Assembly (NCBI RefSeq): GCF_900111565.1
Contig: NZ_FOIK01000001.1
Location: 1,829,309-1,893,308, forward strand
From: Paenibacillus sp. NFR01
GTDB taxonomy: Bacteria > Bacillota > Bacilli > Paenibacillales > Paenibacillaceae
DNA: 64,000 nucleotides
Reading direction: 5' to 3'
The notes under the pieces: generated by a model
Databases searched by the model: none
What the model was told of the DNA's origin: nothing
Seen by the model: the letters and a program-made list of their open reading frames with translations, nothing else
Translations under genes and position numbers: made by a program
Shown here: positions 26,453-35,577 of the stretch, piece by piece
Position numbering within the stretch: the stretch's first letter is position 1
How the letters are laid out: the number at the start of each line of letters is the position of its first letter

Positions 26453-26596
26453 AGCCTATCACGCATCCCTTCCGTCATGTTTTGCTTAATAATGTAACAC
26501 GAATCAAGGGAATTGTCTTCCTTTTGAAGTATTTTTATGCGCATCCACCGGAAATGCATCTTCAATGCGGGCTTTGCCGCTGGGTGCAACCCAAAC

Positions 26597-26629
26597 CAAA
26601 AAGTCCGTTTCCTTATCGGAAGCGGACTT
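26597..26629 (-). terminator. intrinsic terminator of the sigma/anti-sigma operon
   Basis: AAGTCCGCTTCC, a short loop, GGAAACGGACTT and TTTGG on the minus strand, right after the anti-sigma stop. Confidence 0.75.
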
Positions 26630-26630
26630 C

Positions 26631-27224
26631 TTATTGTCTGCGGTAGCGGTTCAGGCGGAACAGTAAAAAAGCGGATAACAATACGCCCAGCATCGACAAC
26701 ATCATCCAGTATTGCGGATGGGTAGGGCCAATGCTTAGAACAAACGGCTCAATAATGCCGCTCTCGGAATCCATGCCCGGATAGGTCGAGGACCATTCCA
26801 GCGTGTGTCCCGCTACTCCTGTATCGACAATGCCGCTCTGGGCAACCGGAGGTTCGGCCGGCGAACGGAACATCGTAAAATACAGAAGGCTGGAAATAAA
26901 TATAGCCAGAAAACAGGCGATCCATAAACTGATCCGGCGGCGGAATACCGCGGCGTTCCCGGCAGTCTTGCCGTCTCCGGGCATCAGCCAAGGGCTTTCC
27001 AAATAAATCCGTTCCATGACTTTCTTATTGACGGCCTCGGCGCGCTCTTCGCTGACCTCAACCTTGATTTCCTGGATCAGCTCGCTGCTCTCCTGCCAAA
27101 AAGCCCATTCGGCCGCGCAGCTCACGCATTCCGCGAGATGTCTCTCCAGTTCCATCCGCTTCGGATCAGTGGGGGGAGCGTCCCACAGCAGCGGAATGGC
27201 ATCTTGCGCTTCCCTACAGTTCAT
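26631..27224 (-). CDS. zinc-finger anti-sigma factor, membrane protein
   Basis: 197 aa. The N-terminal ZAS domain has HLAECVSC (HxxxCxxC). One membrane segment follows at about 95-115 (LWIACFLAIFISSLLYF) and another near the C-terminus (about 172-190). It would bind the ECF sigma factor encoded 5 bases upstream and release it on an envelope signal that is unknown. The extracytoplasmic loop is about 55 residues. Confidence 0.82.
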   Translation of the reverse strand: MNCREAQDAIPLLWDAPPTDPKRMELERHLAECVSCAAEWAFWQESSELIQEIKVEVSEERAEAVNKKVMERIYLESPWLMPGDGKTAGNAAVFRRRISLWIACFLAIFISSLLYFTMFRSPAEPPVAQSGIVDTGVAGHTLEWSSTYPGMDSESGIIEPFVLSIGPTHPQYWMMLSMLGVLLSAFLLFRLNRYRRQ

Positions 27225-27229
27225 CGGCC

Positions 27230-27817
27230 TTACACCCTCTCGGCCTGCTCTTCCATTTCAGGCTCATAAAAATAGGATTCGAGCTGGAGTTTTACGCTGC
27301 TCCTGGCCCGGAACAATAATGATTTTACGGAACTGACGCTCTGATCGAGGATCGTGGCAATCTCCTGATAATCCATCTGGTCGTATTCCCGCAGAATCAG
27401 CGCCGAACGCTGCTTCTCAGGGAGGTTATTGATGGCATCGCGAACCATGTTCATCCGCTCTTTGCGCAGCGCCGCCGCTTCGGGAACAATTTCACTTGGA
27501 GCGACCGGCGTATACCCGCTCTCTTCCAGCGAAACGCTGCCTGCCCGGTTCTTGCGCAGTTCGCTGAGCACCGTATTCCTGGCGATGGTGTACAGCCATG
27601 TGGAGAAAGAGGCATCTACTTCCCGAAAGGAATGAAGACTGCGGAAGGCTTTATAAAAGGTTTCCGAGCATAAATCCTCGGCAATTAGCTCCATGTGCGA
27701 ATTTTTGAGCATATGATAGATGAATGCCAATATTTTTCGTTGATAACGCCGCATCAATTCGGAATATACTTCTGTATCTCCTTGTTTGATCAGCTGGATC
27801 AACTGGGAATCCGTCAT
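27230..27817 (-). CDS. ECF-type RNA polymerase sigma factor
   Basis: 195 aa. Region 2 is visible as AEDLCSETFYKAFRSLHSF with STWLYTIARNTVLSELRK, and region 4 as INNLPEKQRSALILREYDQMDYQEIATILDQSVSSVKSLLFRAR. It is followed closely by its anti-sigma factor. The regulon is unknown. The ATG at 27817 lies downstream of a 680-base intergenic region that also holds a divergent small transcript. Confidence 0.92.
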   Translation of the reverse strand: MTDSQLIQLIKQGDTEVYSELMRRYQRKILAFIYHMLKNSHMELIAEDLCSETFYKAFRSLHSFREVDASFSTWLYTIARNTVLSELRKNRAGSVSLEESGYTPVAPSEIVPEAAALRKERMNMVRDAINNLPEKQRSALILREYDQMDYQEIATILDQSVSSVKSLLFRARSSVKLQLESYFYEPEMEEQAERV

Positions 27818-28151
27818 GGTGAGTTCGGCCCTCCTCGCCCTTGCACGTGTAATCCCGCTCGGTCCGTATCTACTTATACCGGTCGGGGAATGAAAAGTTG
27901 CGGTACATATCCGGATTTATTACATGAAAACGAAATACGTCCTATGTATATTCATTTACCCGGAAAAAAAGCTGTCATATGTAATTTCAGGAAAAAAATT
28001 TTCGAAGAACCGTCTGTTAAATCCGGGTCGACGAACCGGCGGTTCTCGGAATATAGCTAGTTCAGTATAGCATATATCGATAGGAGATGACATTAGTAGA
28101 CTTTAAGTATATTCAGGCAATGCGGCTGCAAAACAAATTCAAAAGAATCTG

Positions 28152-28180
28152 TTGACAAAATGAAAACGGATACATATAAT
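28152..28180 (+). promoter_or_regulatory. near-consensus sigma-A promoter in an intergenic region
   Basis: TTGACA (28152-28157), a 17-base spacer and TATAAT (28175-28180), both boxes perfect. It points to the plus strand, away from the sigma-factor gene, with no annotated plus-strand gene downstream. Confidence 0.85.
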
Positions 28181-28186
28181 AAAAGT

Positions 28187-28280
28187 ACAGTATGGTTTCT
28201 CTCCACTCCTATCCAAAAACTGCACGGTTCCATGATTCATGTGAACTGTAACCGCTTATTTTGTAAGCGGTATTTTTTTT
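28187..28280 (+). ncRNA. predicted small RNA or micro-peptide transcript
   Basis: About 94 bases between a consensus promoter and an intrinsic terminator. ACGGTTC-CATG-ATT-CATG-T-GAACTGT forms a stable hairpin just before the terminator. An open frame of 19 codons (28192-28251, ATG to TAA, MVSLHSYPKTARFHDSCEL) covers most of it, but it has almost no leader and no ribosome site. I do not recognise a known RNA family. It could be a trans-acting RNA, a leaderless peptide or a decoy. Confidence 0.55.
28251..28280 (+). terminator. intrinsic terminator of the small transcript
   Basis: ACCGCTTA, TTTTG loop, TAAGCGGT, then A and eight T residues. Confidence 0.88.
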
Positions 28281-28313
28281 GCCCATTTTCCCTAAACAAT
28301 GGACGAGCTGGAT

Positions 28314-28345
28314 GAAAAACCCCGGAGCCTTCGCTCCGGGGTTTT
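28314..28345. terminator. bidirectional terminator-like hairpin
   Basis: AAAAACCCCGGAGC, loop CTTC, GCTCCGGGGTTTT. On the minus strand it would end tyrA transcripts that read past the repeats. Confidence 0.75.
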
Positions 28346-28370
28346 GGGCTTGCTGATTTATTAAGTGCTT

Positions 28371-28430
28371 GGGGGCTCCGGTAAAGTACCTGAGTTAACT
28401 TCATAGCTTTCGCATCACTTTGTGGGGGTG
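28371..28430. repeat. CAAAG-type repeat, family B copy 2
   Basis: Contains TAAAGTACCTGAGT and ends in CACTTTGTGGGGG. About 70 percent alike to the next copy 14 bases away, in the same orientation; the left arm is degenerate (CCGGTAAAG). Confidence 0.65.
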
Positions 28431-28443
28431 CTTATTTACTTTT

Positions 28444-28500
28444 GGGGCCCCCGCAAAGTACCTGAGTAAACTCCGAAGCTATTGCTTCACTTTGTGGGGA
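28444..28500. repeat. CAAAG-type repeat, family B copy 3
   Basis: CCCCCGCAAAGTACCTGAGT at the left and CACTTTGTGGGG at the right form terminal inverted repeats. It abuts the tyrA stop codon and could act as its terminator stem. Confidence 0.7.
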
Positions 28501-28503
28501 TTA

Positions 28504-29595
28504 TTACACGTATACGGTATATGCGCTGCTCTGCAGCAGCCGTTTGGCCCGCTCCATATCCTGCTCCTGACGGAAAGAGAGCCGCATAATGCCCGGCACG
28601 TCCTCCCGGCTCTCGATGATCTGCACGTTGCTGAGGTTGATCCCTTGATCCCCAAGCTCCGTCGCAATCCGGCCGATGATCCCCGGATGGTCCGGCACAT
28701 CGATATGCAGGTCGAACAGCGGCGTAATCATGCCCTTGCGACGTTCCGGCAGCATGCTGCGGAATCCGTTCGCCTCGCGGAACGCCTCTTCGATACCGTC
28801 TCCGTCGCTGTGCTCCAGGAGCCGGATAAAGTCGCCGATCTCGGCGTTCCAGTCCTTGAGCAGTTGCAGCATCACCGGCCGGTTGCTGAGCAGAATATCC
28901 CGCCAGATCAGCGGGTCGCTGGAAGCGATCCGCGTGATGTCGCGGAAGCCACCGGCGGCCAGCGTGCTGTAGAACGAATCGGCCTGGTCGTATTCATGGA
29001 TCTGATTAACCAGCGCCACCGCGATAATATGCGGCAAATGGCTGATCGCCCCGACGATCTCGTCATGCCGTTCCGGATCCAGCCGCACAATCTGGGCTTT
29101 CGTATGTACAAGCAGCGCCTTCAGGCGATCATACGCCTCCTCCGGCACATTCGCGGCAGGCGTCAGCACGTAATAGGCGTTCTCGAACAGCAGCGAGGAA
29201 GCCGCTTCGACGCCCGAGCGCTCGGAGCCGGCCATCGGATGACCGCCGATGAAGTATACGCCGGGCAGATCGAGCTCTGCGGCGCAGGCTGCAATTTCGC
29301 CCTTGGTGCTGCCGACATCGGTGATGATGCAGCCGGGCTTCAGCGGCAGCCGGCTCAGCCGCTGCAAATACTCACCAAGCATGCCGACGGGCACGCACAG
29401 AAAAATAAAATCGGCGTCCAGCGCCGCTTCCTCCAGCGAAACCGTCGCCTGATCGACCACGCCGCGGCTAAGGTACTTTGCCGCGGATTCCGGCCGGTGG
29501 GCGTGGCCCGTGACGGTCAGCCCCGCTTTGCCCTTAAAGCAAAGCGCCAGCGAACCGCCGATCAGGCCGACCCCGAATATCGCAATCTTCGTCAT
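28504..29595 (-). CDS. tyrA: prephenate dehydrogenase
   Basis: 363 aa. It oxidises prephenate to 4-hydroxyphenylpyruvate with NAD. The N-terminal dinucleotide fold has FGVGLIGGSLA at about 7-17; GGHPMAGSERSGVEAA holds the active-site His. A C-terminal ACT domain (about 295-363, DVPDHPGIIGRIATEL) suggests feedback binding of an aromatic amino acid. It follows hisC by 47 bases; the HisC-type transaminase can supply the next step. Confidence 0.95.
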   Translation of the reverse strand: MTKIAIFGVGLIGGSLALCFKGKAGLTVTGHAHRPESAAKYLSRGVVDQATVSLEEAALDADFIFLCVPVGMLGEYLQRLSRLPLKPGCIITDVGSTKGEIAACAAELDLPGVYFIGGHPMAGSERSGVEAASSLLFENAYYVLTPAANVPEEAYDRLKALLVHTKAQIVRLDPERHDEIVGAISHLPHIIAVALVNQIHEYDQADSFYSTLAAGGFRDITRIASSDPLIWRDILLSNRPVMLQLLKDWNAEIGDFIRLLEHSDGDGIEEAFREANGFRSMLPERRKGMITPLFDLHIDVPDHPGIIGRIATELGDQGINLSNVQIIESREDVPGIMRLSFRQEQDMERAKRLLQSSAYTVYV

Positions 29596-29642
29596 ATCTT
29601 TGCACTTCCTGCCTTTTATGAGTTCACCGATCCTTCAGGGCT

Positions 29643-30740
29643 TTATGCGCGAACGCCCTGCTCCCTAAGCACCAGTTCGAGCGCGGCGATAAACGCCTTG
29701 TTCTGTTCCGCCGATCCCACGGTTACGCGGATATACGTCGGATACAGCTTATGCCCTGCCCGCACGATAATGCCCTGGCGCAGCAGCGCTTCAAACACAT
29801 CATAGGCTGGCTTGCGCACATCGACCATAATGAAATTGCCGTGGGCAGGAAAGGCATTTAATCCAAGACGCTTAAAATCGTCCTGCAGCTGCAGAATGCC
29901 CGCGCTGTTCAGACGGCGGCATTCCTCGACATATTCCTGGTCCGCAAGTGCGGCCAGTGCGCCGGCCTGAGCCAGCCGCGAAGTGTTAAACGGCTCGCGC
30001 ACCTGGTTGATCAGCCTGATGATCTGCGGGCTGGCTACGCCGTAACCGATACGCAGGGCGGCAAGGCCGTAAATCTTGGAGAAAGTCCGCAGCACGACCA
30101 GATTCGGATATTGCCCCAGCAAGTCGATGCCGTTCGAATAGGATAGGTCCGTGACATATTCGTAGTAGGCTTCGTCTAGCACGACCATGACTTGGGATGG
30201 CACCGCATCCAGGAATGTGGTCAATGCTTCTCCGGACACGATTGTCCCGGTCGGGTTATTCGGGTTGCAAACCCAAATGACCTTGGTGCGGTCCGTAATT
30301 GCACCAAGCATGCCATCCAGGTCATGGGTTCCTTCGACAAGCGGAACTTCGATCGTCACTGCGCCTTCGATATCGGCGTTGCTTTTGTACACCGAAAAAG
30401 TCTGGTCCGCCATAATCGTCTCGTCGCCGGGCACAAAAAATGCGCGGGCAATCAGGGCGATAATCTCATCCGAGCCGCAGCCGAAAATAATTTGGTCTTT
30501 GCCGACGCCCAGATGGGCAGTCAACGCTTCGGTCAGTTCGGCGGCAGAGCCGTCCGGATACAGATACAAATTGTCGAGATCCGCAATGATGGCCGCTTTC
30601 GCTTTCGGCGAGGTGCCGTACGGATTTTCGTTGGAAGCGAGCTTGATGACCTCGTTTAAGCCAAGCTCTTTTTTCACTTCGTCGATCGGTTTCCCCGGTT
30701 TATAGACAGGGAGGTCTACGATATTCGGTTTCGGGTTCAT
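29643..30740 (-). CDS. hisC: histidinol-phosphate aminotransferase (also aromatic transaminase)
   Basis: 365 aa, fold-type I PLP enzyme. LASNENPYG, NPNNPTGTI, DEAYYEY and the PLP lysine in TFSKIYGLAALRIGYG are visible. In B. subtilis the enzyme encoded after trpA serves both histidine and Tyr/Phe synthesis, and the same is likely here because no other his gene is near. The ATG at 30740 has GAGAGGG upstream. A structured repeat occupies most of the 270 bases separating it from trpA. Confidence 0.95.
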   Translation of the reverse strand: MNPKPNIVDLPVYKPGKPIDEVKKELGLNEVIKLASNENPYGTSPKAKAAIIADLDNLYLYPDGSAAELTEALTAHLGVGKDQIIFGCGSDEIIALIARAFFVPGDETIMADQTFSVYKSNADIEGAVTIEVPLVEGTHDLDGMLGAITDRTKVIWVCNPNNPTGTIVSGEALTTFLDAVPSQVMVVLDEAYYEYVTDLSYSNGIDLLGQYPNLVVLRTFSKIYGLAALRIGYGVASPQIIRLINQVREPFNTSRLAQAGALAALADQEYVEECRRLNSAGILQLQDDFKRLGLNAFPAHGNFIMVDVRKPAYDVFEALLRQGIIVRAGHKLYPTYIRVTVGSAEQNKAFIAALELVLREQGVRA

Positions 30741-30808
30741 CTGGTGCCCTCTCTCTCCGTTTGATTGGCTGTACAAGATAAAGGCTGGCTATCAACTTGC
30801 GCGGCGGA

Positions 30809-30946
30809 AGGCACTGCGGAGAATGTTTGGACTTCCGGTCGCTGTTAGATTTGAATTTCCTCATTATAAACCGCTCGCCGCGGTAGAAATTCAAATCTAA
30901 AGGCGAACACTACCGTTCCTCCAGTTCCAAACTTCCCCTTCGTTCC
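30809..30946. repeat. structured intergenic repeat, family A copy 2
   Basis: Outer arms GGAGAATGTTTGGA (30818-30831) and TCCAAACTTCCCC (30926-30938) and inner TCGC/GCGA are the same as in the copy at 821-950. The central stem is different: TTAGATTTGAATTTC (30845-30859) pairs perfectly with GAAATTCAAATCTAA (30886-30900). Inside, ACCGC (30870-30874) pairs with GCGGT (30880-30884). It lies between trpA and hisC. Confidence 0.85.
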
Positions 30947-31009
30947 TTCCCGCTTTCGTATATACAGTATTTCATCTTGTACAGCCATTTTTTATTATGC
31001 AGGAATCAT

Positions 31010-31831
31010 TTATGGTTTTAATTGTGCCACAAATTCACGGATTTGCAACAAACCCTCGCGCCGCGTATCGGGTTGCTCCAGCAGCGGGATCACGTCCTCT
31101 ACTTTACGGACGATGGCGCTGCCGACGACGACGCCGTCGCAGATTTGCGCGAACCGGGCCACCTGCTCGCCGGTGGAAATGCCGAAGCCGACGGCTACCG
31201 GCAAATCGGTTGCCGCCTTTACGGAAGCGATAAACTCATCGACACCGGCGTGGAACGAGGAACGTTCGCCGGTTACGCCCAGTGAAGAGACGCAATACAC
31301 GAATCCGCTGGCGCCATCCACGATGCGGGCGATCCGCTCCTGCGAGGTCGGCGCAACCAGCGGGATCAGATTGATGCCCGCCTCGCGGCTGCGCAGCCTC
31401 ATTTCGTCCGCTTCCTCCACGGGAAGGTCGGGAATAATCAGGCCGCTGATTTCATGGGCGACTGCTTCGGTGAAAAAGCGATCGAGCCCCATCTGCATCA
31501 CGGGATTGTAATACGTGAACAGGATGAATGGCAGGCAGCTGCCCTGTTCCCGCGCCTGCTTTGCTGTCTCCAAGCAGGTACGCAAGGTAATCGAGCTGCG
31601 AAGCGCCCGGGACGAAGCCCGCTGAATGACGGGGCCGTCGGCCAGCGGATCAGAATAGGGCACGCCCAGCTCCAGCATATCTGCGCCCGCCGCCTCAAGC
31701 TCGGCTATGATCTCAAGCGTCGCGGCCAGGTCGGGATCGCCGACGGTCAGAAAAGGAATGAGCGCCGCCCGGCCTTCGCTTTTCAGTTTGCGGAATACGG
31801 CGTCCATCCGGTTTGTCGTTTCGGTCGTCAT
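31010..31831 (-). CDS. trpA: tryptophan synthase alpha chain
   Basis: 273 aa TIM barrel that cleaves indole-3-glycerol phosphate. [28 protein letters not shown] (catalytic Glu and Asp region) and the phosphate-binding GFGISTGEQ and VVGSAIV are present. It overlaps trpB by 4 bases and is the last trp gene. Confidence 0.97.
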   Translation of the reverse strand: MTTETTNRMDAVFRKLKSEGRAALIPFLTVGDPDLAATLEIIAELEAAGADMLELGVPYSDPLADGPVIQRASSRALRSSITLRTCLETAKQAREQGSCLPFILFTYYNPVMQMGLDRFFTEAVAHEISGLIIPDLPVEEADEMRLRSREAGINLIPLVAPTSQERIARIVDGASGFVYCVSSLGVTGERSSFHAGVDEFIASVKAATDLPVAVGFGISTGEQVARFAQICDGVVVGSAIVRKVEDVIPLLEQPDTRREGLLQIREFVAQLKP

Positions 31832-33027
31832 TTCGCTCCCTCCCTTTCCGAATAAGCCATTATCGATTCAACGTCCTTGTCGCCCCGGCCCGACAGGCAG
31901 ACCACGACAATGTCATCAGGACCAAGCTGCGGAGCGATTTTGGCGACCTGGGCAACGGCATGAGCCGATTCCAGTGCGGGAATGATGCCCTCGGTCAAGC
32001 TCAGCAGCTTCAGCGCCTCGAGCGCCTCGTCATCGGTAATCGGCACATACTTCACGCGCTCGATATCTTTCAGATAGGAGTGCTCGGGGCCAACGCCCGG
32101 ATAATCCAGCCCGGCGGAGATGGAATGCGCCTCCTGTACCTGGCCGTGCTCATCCTGGAGCAAGTAGCTGAGCGAGCCCTGGAACACGCCTTTGCTGCCT
32201 TTGCTCATCGTCGCGGCGTGGAATTCGGTGTCGACGCCGCGTCCGGCGGCTTCGACGCCGATCATGTCCACGCCGTCATCGCCGATGAACGGATAAAACA
32301 TGCCGATCGCGTTGCTGCCCCCGCCGACCGCGGCGACCAAAATATCCGGAAGCCGTCCTTCGGCATCGAGGATTTGCCGGCGCGTCTCGTCGCCGATGAC
32401 GCGCTGGAAGTTGCGCACCATCATTGGATACGGATGCGGGCCGACCGCGGAGCCAAGGATGTAGAACGTATCCTCCACGTTGCTGACCCAGTAGCGGAGC
32501 GCTTCATTGCCGGCATCCTTGAGCGTGCGCGAACCGGAGGTCACCGGGATAACCTCGGCGCCGAGCAGCTTCATGCGGAAGACGTTCAGCGCCTGACGGC
32601 GGGTATCCTCTTCGCCCATGAACACCTTGCATTCCATGCCGAGCAGCGCGGCTACCGTCGCCGTGGCGACGCCATGCTGGCCGGCGCCCGTTTCGGCGAT
32701 GACTTTCTTTTTGCCCATCATCTTGGCCAGGATGCCCTGACCGATCGCATTGTTGATCTTATGTGCGCCTGTATGGTTTAAATCTTCGCGTTTCAGGTAT
32801 ATTTTAGCCTGTCCAAGCTGTTTGCTGAGGCGTTCCGCATAATAAAGCGGCGTTTCGCGTCCGGAATACTGCTTGAGCAGATAGTCCATCTCTTCCTGGA
32901 ATGCCGGGTCCTGCGAAAACTTGTCGTACGCCTCCTCCAGTTCGATCAGCGCATTCATCAAGGTTTCGGGAACGAAGCGGCCGCCGAAAGAACCAAAACG
33001 TCCATATTTGTCAGGTACTTGTATCAT
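31828..33027 (-). CDS. trpB: tryptophan synthase beta chain
   Basis: 399 aa PLP enzyme that condenses indole with serine. The PLP lysine is in [14 protein letters not shown], the phosphate loop is [10 protein letters not shown] and [13 protein letters not shown] is the family signature. The start overlaps the trpF stop by 4 bases. Confidence 0.98.
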   Translation of the reverse strand: MIQVPDKYGRFGSFGGRFVPETLMNALIELEEAYDKFSQDPAFQEEMDYLLKQYSGRETPLYYAERLSKQLGQAKIYLKREDLNHTGAHKINNAIGQGILAKMMGKKKVIAETGAGQHGVATATVAALLGMECKVFMGEEDTRRQALNVFRMKLLGAEVIPVTSGSRTLKDAGNEALRYWVSNVEDTFYILGSAVGPHPYPMMVRNFQRVIGDETRRQILDAEGRLPDILVAAVGGGSNAIGMFYPFIGDDGVDMIGVEAAGRGVDTEFHAATMSKGSKGVFQGSLSYLLQDEHGQVQEAHSISAGLDYPGVGPEHSYLKDIERVKYVPITDDEALEALKLLSLTEGIIPALESAHAVAQVAKIAPQLGPDDIVVVCLSGRGDKDVESIMAYSEREGAK

Positions 33028-33707
33028 GATTGCTTCACCCTTTCCACAAAAGCTTTGATTTTGGCAATATCCTTGGCACCGAAGCTTTCAACGCCGCTTG
33101 AGACGTCGACGCCATCCGGCGCATATCCCTGCACAAGTTCATTCACATTGTCCGGGGTCAGCCCGCCGGCGACAAACAGCGGCACGCCGAGTTCGGCAGC
33201 CGCCGCCTGATAGGCGGGAATCGCCGCCCAATCGAAGGTCCGCCCCGATCCTCCGCTTCCATTCGGATCGAAGGTATCGAGCAGGAACCCGTCTACCGCT
33301 TCGGCATATTCGCCGAGCAGCGCCTTTGCGCCGCCGGAGGACTCGGAAACTTCCCGTCCGCTGATAGAGATTGCCTTCCACACTTGCCGGCCGGGGAAAG
33401 CCGCCTTAACCTCCCGGCAAAATACAGCGCTCTCGGCGCCGTGCAGTTGGATGACATCCAGCCCGGCAACGGCGAGCACCTCCCGCAGCTCCTCAAGCGG
33501 CGGGTCTACAAAAACCCCCGCGGCCTGCGGCGCCCGTCCGCTCTCCCATTCCGCTAGCACGGCGAGCAGCTCGGCGGCAACGGCAGGCGTCACCTGCCGG
33601 CGGCTTGGGGCAAATACAAAACCGATATAATCAATCGGCAATCGCTTCATAGATTTTAGCACTTCAACGCTGTGAAGTCCACATATTTTTACCAGCGGCT
33701 CAGCCAT
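33024..33707 (-). CDS. trpF: phosphoribosylanthranilate isomerase
   Basis: 227 aa TIM barrel. The catalytic cysteine is in LVKICGLHS near the N-terminus and the catalytic Asp in [19 protein letters not shown]. Start at the ATG 33707 with GGAAG 8 bases upstream; an in-frame GTG three codons earlier is too close to the site. It overlaps the end of trpC by 8 bases. Confidence 0.95.
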   Translation of the reverse strand: MAEPLVKICGLHSVEVLKSMKRLPIDYIGFVFAPSRRQVTPAVAAELLAVLAEWESGRAPQAAGVFVDPPLEELREVLAVAGLDVIQLHGAESAVFCREVKAAFPGRQVWKAISISGREVSESSGGAKALLGEYAEAVDGFLLDTFDPNGSGGSGRTFDWAAIPAYQAAAAELGVPLFVAGGLTPDNVNELVQGYAPDGVDVSSGVESFGAKDIAKIKAFVERVKQS

Positions 33708-34530
33708 GGGCAGCACTTCCTTTGACAGTAGGCAAAGGCCCCAGCAAATCGTTCACCGCTTGTTCCACATCCGGCTGGCGCATAAAAAATTCGCCTACCA
33801 GCACGCCCGCAGCCCCTGTACATTTCAGATAAGCAATATCCTCAGGACCCGCAATGCCGCTTTCGCTGATGACCGGCACATTCGCCGGAACGAGCGCCGC
33901 CAATGCTTTGGTCGTCTCCAATGAAGTCTCAAAGGTGCGGAGATTACGGTTATTGATGCCCAGCAGCACCTGCGGATGCCCCGCCAGACCTGTGCCGAGC
34001 ACGGTCTCCAGTTCGGTTTGATCATGTACTTCAATCAGGACGTCCATGCCGAGCGAAGACGCGAGCTCCGTATAACGTAGCAGCTGTTCCGCCGATAGAA
34101 TCGCTACGATCAACAGAATGGCATCCGCGCCGAGCAGACGGGCTTCGTAGATTTGTTTTTCGTCGATAATAAAATCTTTGCGCAGCAGCGGAAGCTGCAC
34201 CGCGTCGCGTACCTGCTGCAAATAAGCTTCATTGCCCTGGAAATAATCGCGGTCCGTCAGCACCGAGAGACAATCGGCTCCCGCCTGCTCGTAGCTGCGA
34301 GCAATGGTTACGGGATCGAAGTCGGGGCGGATCAGCCCTTTGGAAGGCGAAGCCTTCTTTACTTCGGCAATCAGGCCCACCGGCCGGTTCCGGCCCGACA
34401 CGAGGGCATTCCGGAAACCGCGGGTCGGCGGCAAAGCCGCGATCCGTTCCTCGGCTTCCGGCTGCGAAAAGCTTGCGGCGAGCTGTTCGACTTCTTTGAT
34501 TTTGGTGGCGACGATGCGGTCAAGATACAT
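33700..34530 (-). CDS. trpC: indole-3-glycerol phosphate synthase
   Basis: 276 aa TIM barrel. EVKKASPSKGLI (catalytic Lys), LLRKDFIIDEKQIYEARLLGAD, GINNRNL and SESGI are all there. The ATG at 34530 has AAAGGAG 7 bases upstream; it overlaps the end of trpD by 11 bases. Confidence 0.97.
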   Translation of the reverse strand: MYLDRIVATKIKEVEQLAASFSQPEAEERIAALPPTRGFRNALVSGRNRPVGLIAEVKKASPSKGLIRPDFDPVTIARSYEQAGADCLSVLTDRDYFQGNEAYLQQVRDAVQLPLLRKDFIIDEKQIYEARLLGADAILLIVAILSAEQLLRYTELASSLGMDVLIEVHDQTELETVLGTGLAGHPQVLLGINNRNLRTFETSLETTKALAALVPANVPVISESGIAGPEDIAYLKCTGAAGVLVGEFFMRQPDVEQAVNDLLGPLPTVKGSAAHG

Positions 34531-35560
34531 ATGCAAGCTCCTTTGTTTTCGCTTTTAGCTGCTCCAGCTTCTCCAGCGCTTTGCCGGAATCAATGACTTC
34601 TCTTGCGGCGGCAACGCCGTCCCGCAGGTTATCCGCAAGGCCAGCGACATAAATGCAGGCTCCGGCATTGGCCAGCACGATATCGCGGTAAGGGTTCATT
34701 TCGCCTCTGAATACGCCGGTAATAATAGCGGCATTCTCTGCGGCATCCCCTCCGAGCACCGCCTCCAGCGGATGGACGCGAAGACCCAATTCTTCCGGAT
34801 GGATGATATAAGTAGTGACTTCCCCGTTCTTCAGTTCGGATACTTGCGTCGGCGCGGAGATGCTGATCTCGTCGAGGCCGTCCAGGCTGCTGACGATCAT
34901 CGCCCGTTTGGAACCGAGCTCCTTCAGCACTTTGGCGACCGTTTCCGTCCGATCACGGTCATAGATACCCATAAGCTGCCGGTCCGCCCCGGCCGGGTTG
35001 GTCAGCGGGCCCAGCATGTTGAATACGGTGCGGAAGCCCAGCTCCCGGCGCGGTGCAGCGGCGTATTTCATCGAGGGATGATAAATTTGGGCGAATAAAA
35101 AGCAAATACCGATGTTCTCCAGGCAGCTGCGGGCCTGCTCGGGACTGAGGTGAATGTTGACGCCAAGCGCTTCGAGCACATCGGCGCTGCCCGCCCGGCC
35201 CGAAGCCGAGCGGTTGCCGTGTTTGGCGACACGGACGGAAGCCGCAGCGGAAATGATCGCCGAAGCGGTGGAAATATTGAACTTGTGGATGCCGGAGCCT
35301 CCGGTTCCGCAGGTGTCCAGCAGCCTGTGATTCTCCGTAACCACTGAGGCTCCGAAGCCGCGCATCGCTTCCGCGAAGCCCGTGATCTCCTCGACGGTTT
35401 CGCCCTTGATTCGGAGCGCCGTGAGCAGCGAACCGATTTGCGCCGGTGTCGCCGCCCCTTCCATAATGGTACCCATTACCGCGCGGGCAGCATCGCGGGA
35501 AAGATTTTTCCCGGCCATCAGTTCGGTTATCATCGATTGTAACATTTGTCCTGCTTCCAT
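34520..35560 (-). CDS. trpD: anthranilate phosphoribosyltransferase
   Basis: 346 aa. The PRPP-binding DTCGTGGSGIHKFNIST and the KHGNRSASGRAGSAD segment identify it. It joins anthranilate to PRPP. The ATG at 35560 has GAGGAGG upstream. It follows trpE by 17 bases. No trpG is present, as in Bacillus, where the glutaminase subunit comes from the pab locus. Confidence 0.96.
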   Translation of the reverse strand: MEAGQMLQSMITELMAGKNLSRDAARAVMGTIMEGAATPAQIGSLLTALRIKGETVEEITGFAEAMRGFGASVVTENHRLLDTCGTGGSGIHKFNISTASAIISAAASVRVAKHGNRSASGRAGSADVLEALGVNIHLSPEQARSCLENIGICFLFAQIYHPSMKYAAAPRRELGFRTVFNMLGPLTNPAGADRQLMGIYDRDRTETVAKVLKELGSKRAMIVSSLDGLDEISISAPTQVSELKNGEVTTYIIHPEELGLRVHPLEAVLGGDAAENAAIITGVFRGEMNPYRDIVLANAGACIYVAGLADNLRDGVAAAREVIDSGKALEKLEQLKAKTKELAYVS

Positions 35561-35577
35561 GGTTAATCCTCCTCTGA

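Noticed and set aside
28371..28500. Interpretation of the tandem repeats as a CRISPR pair
   Set aside because: Only two diverged copies with internal dyad symmetry and a 14-base gap; similar single copies occur elsewhere.
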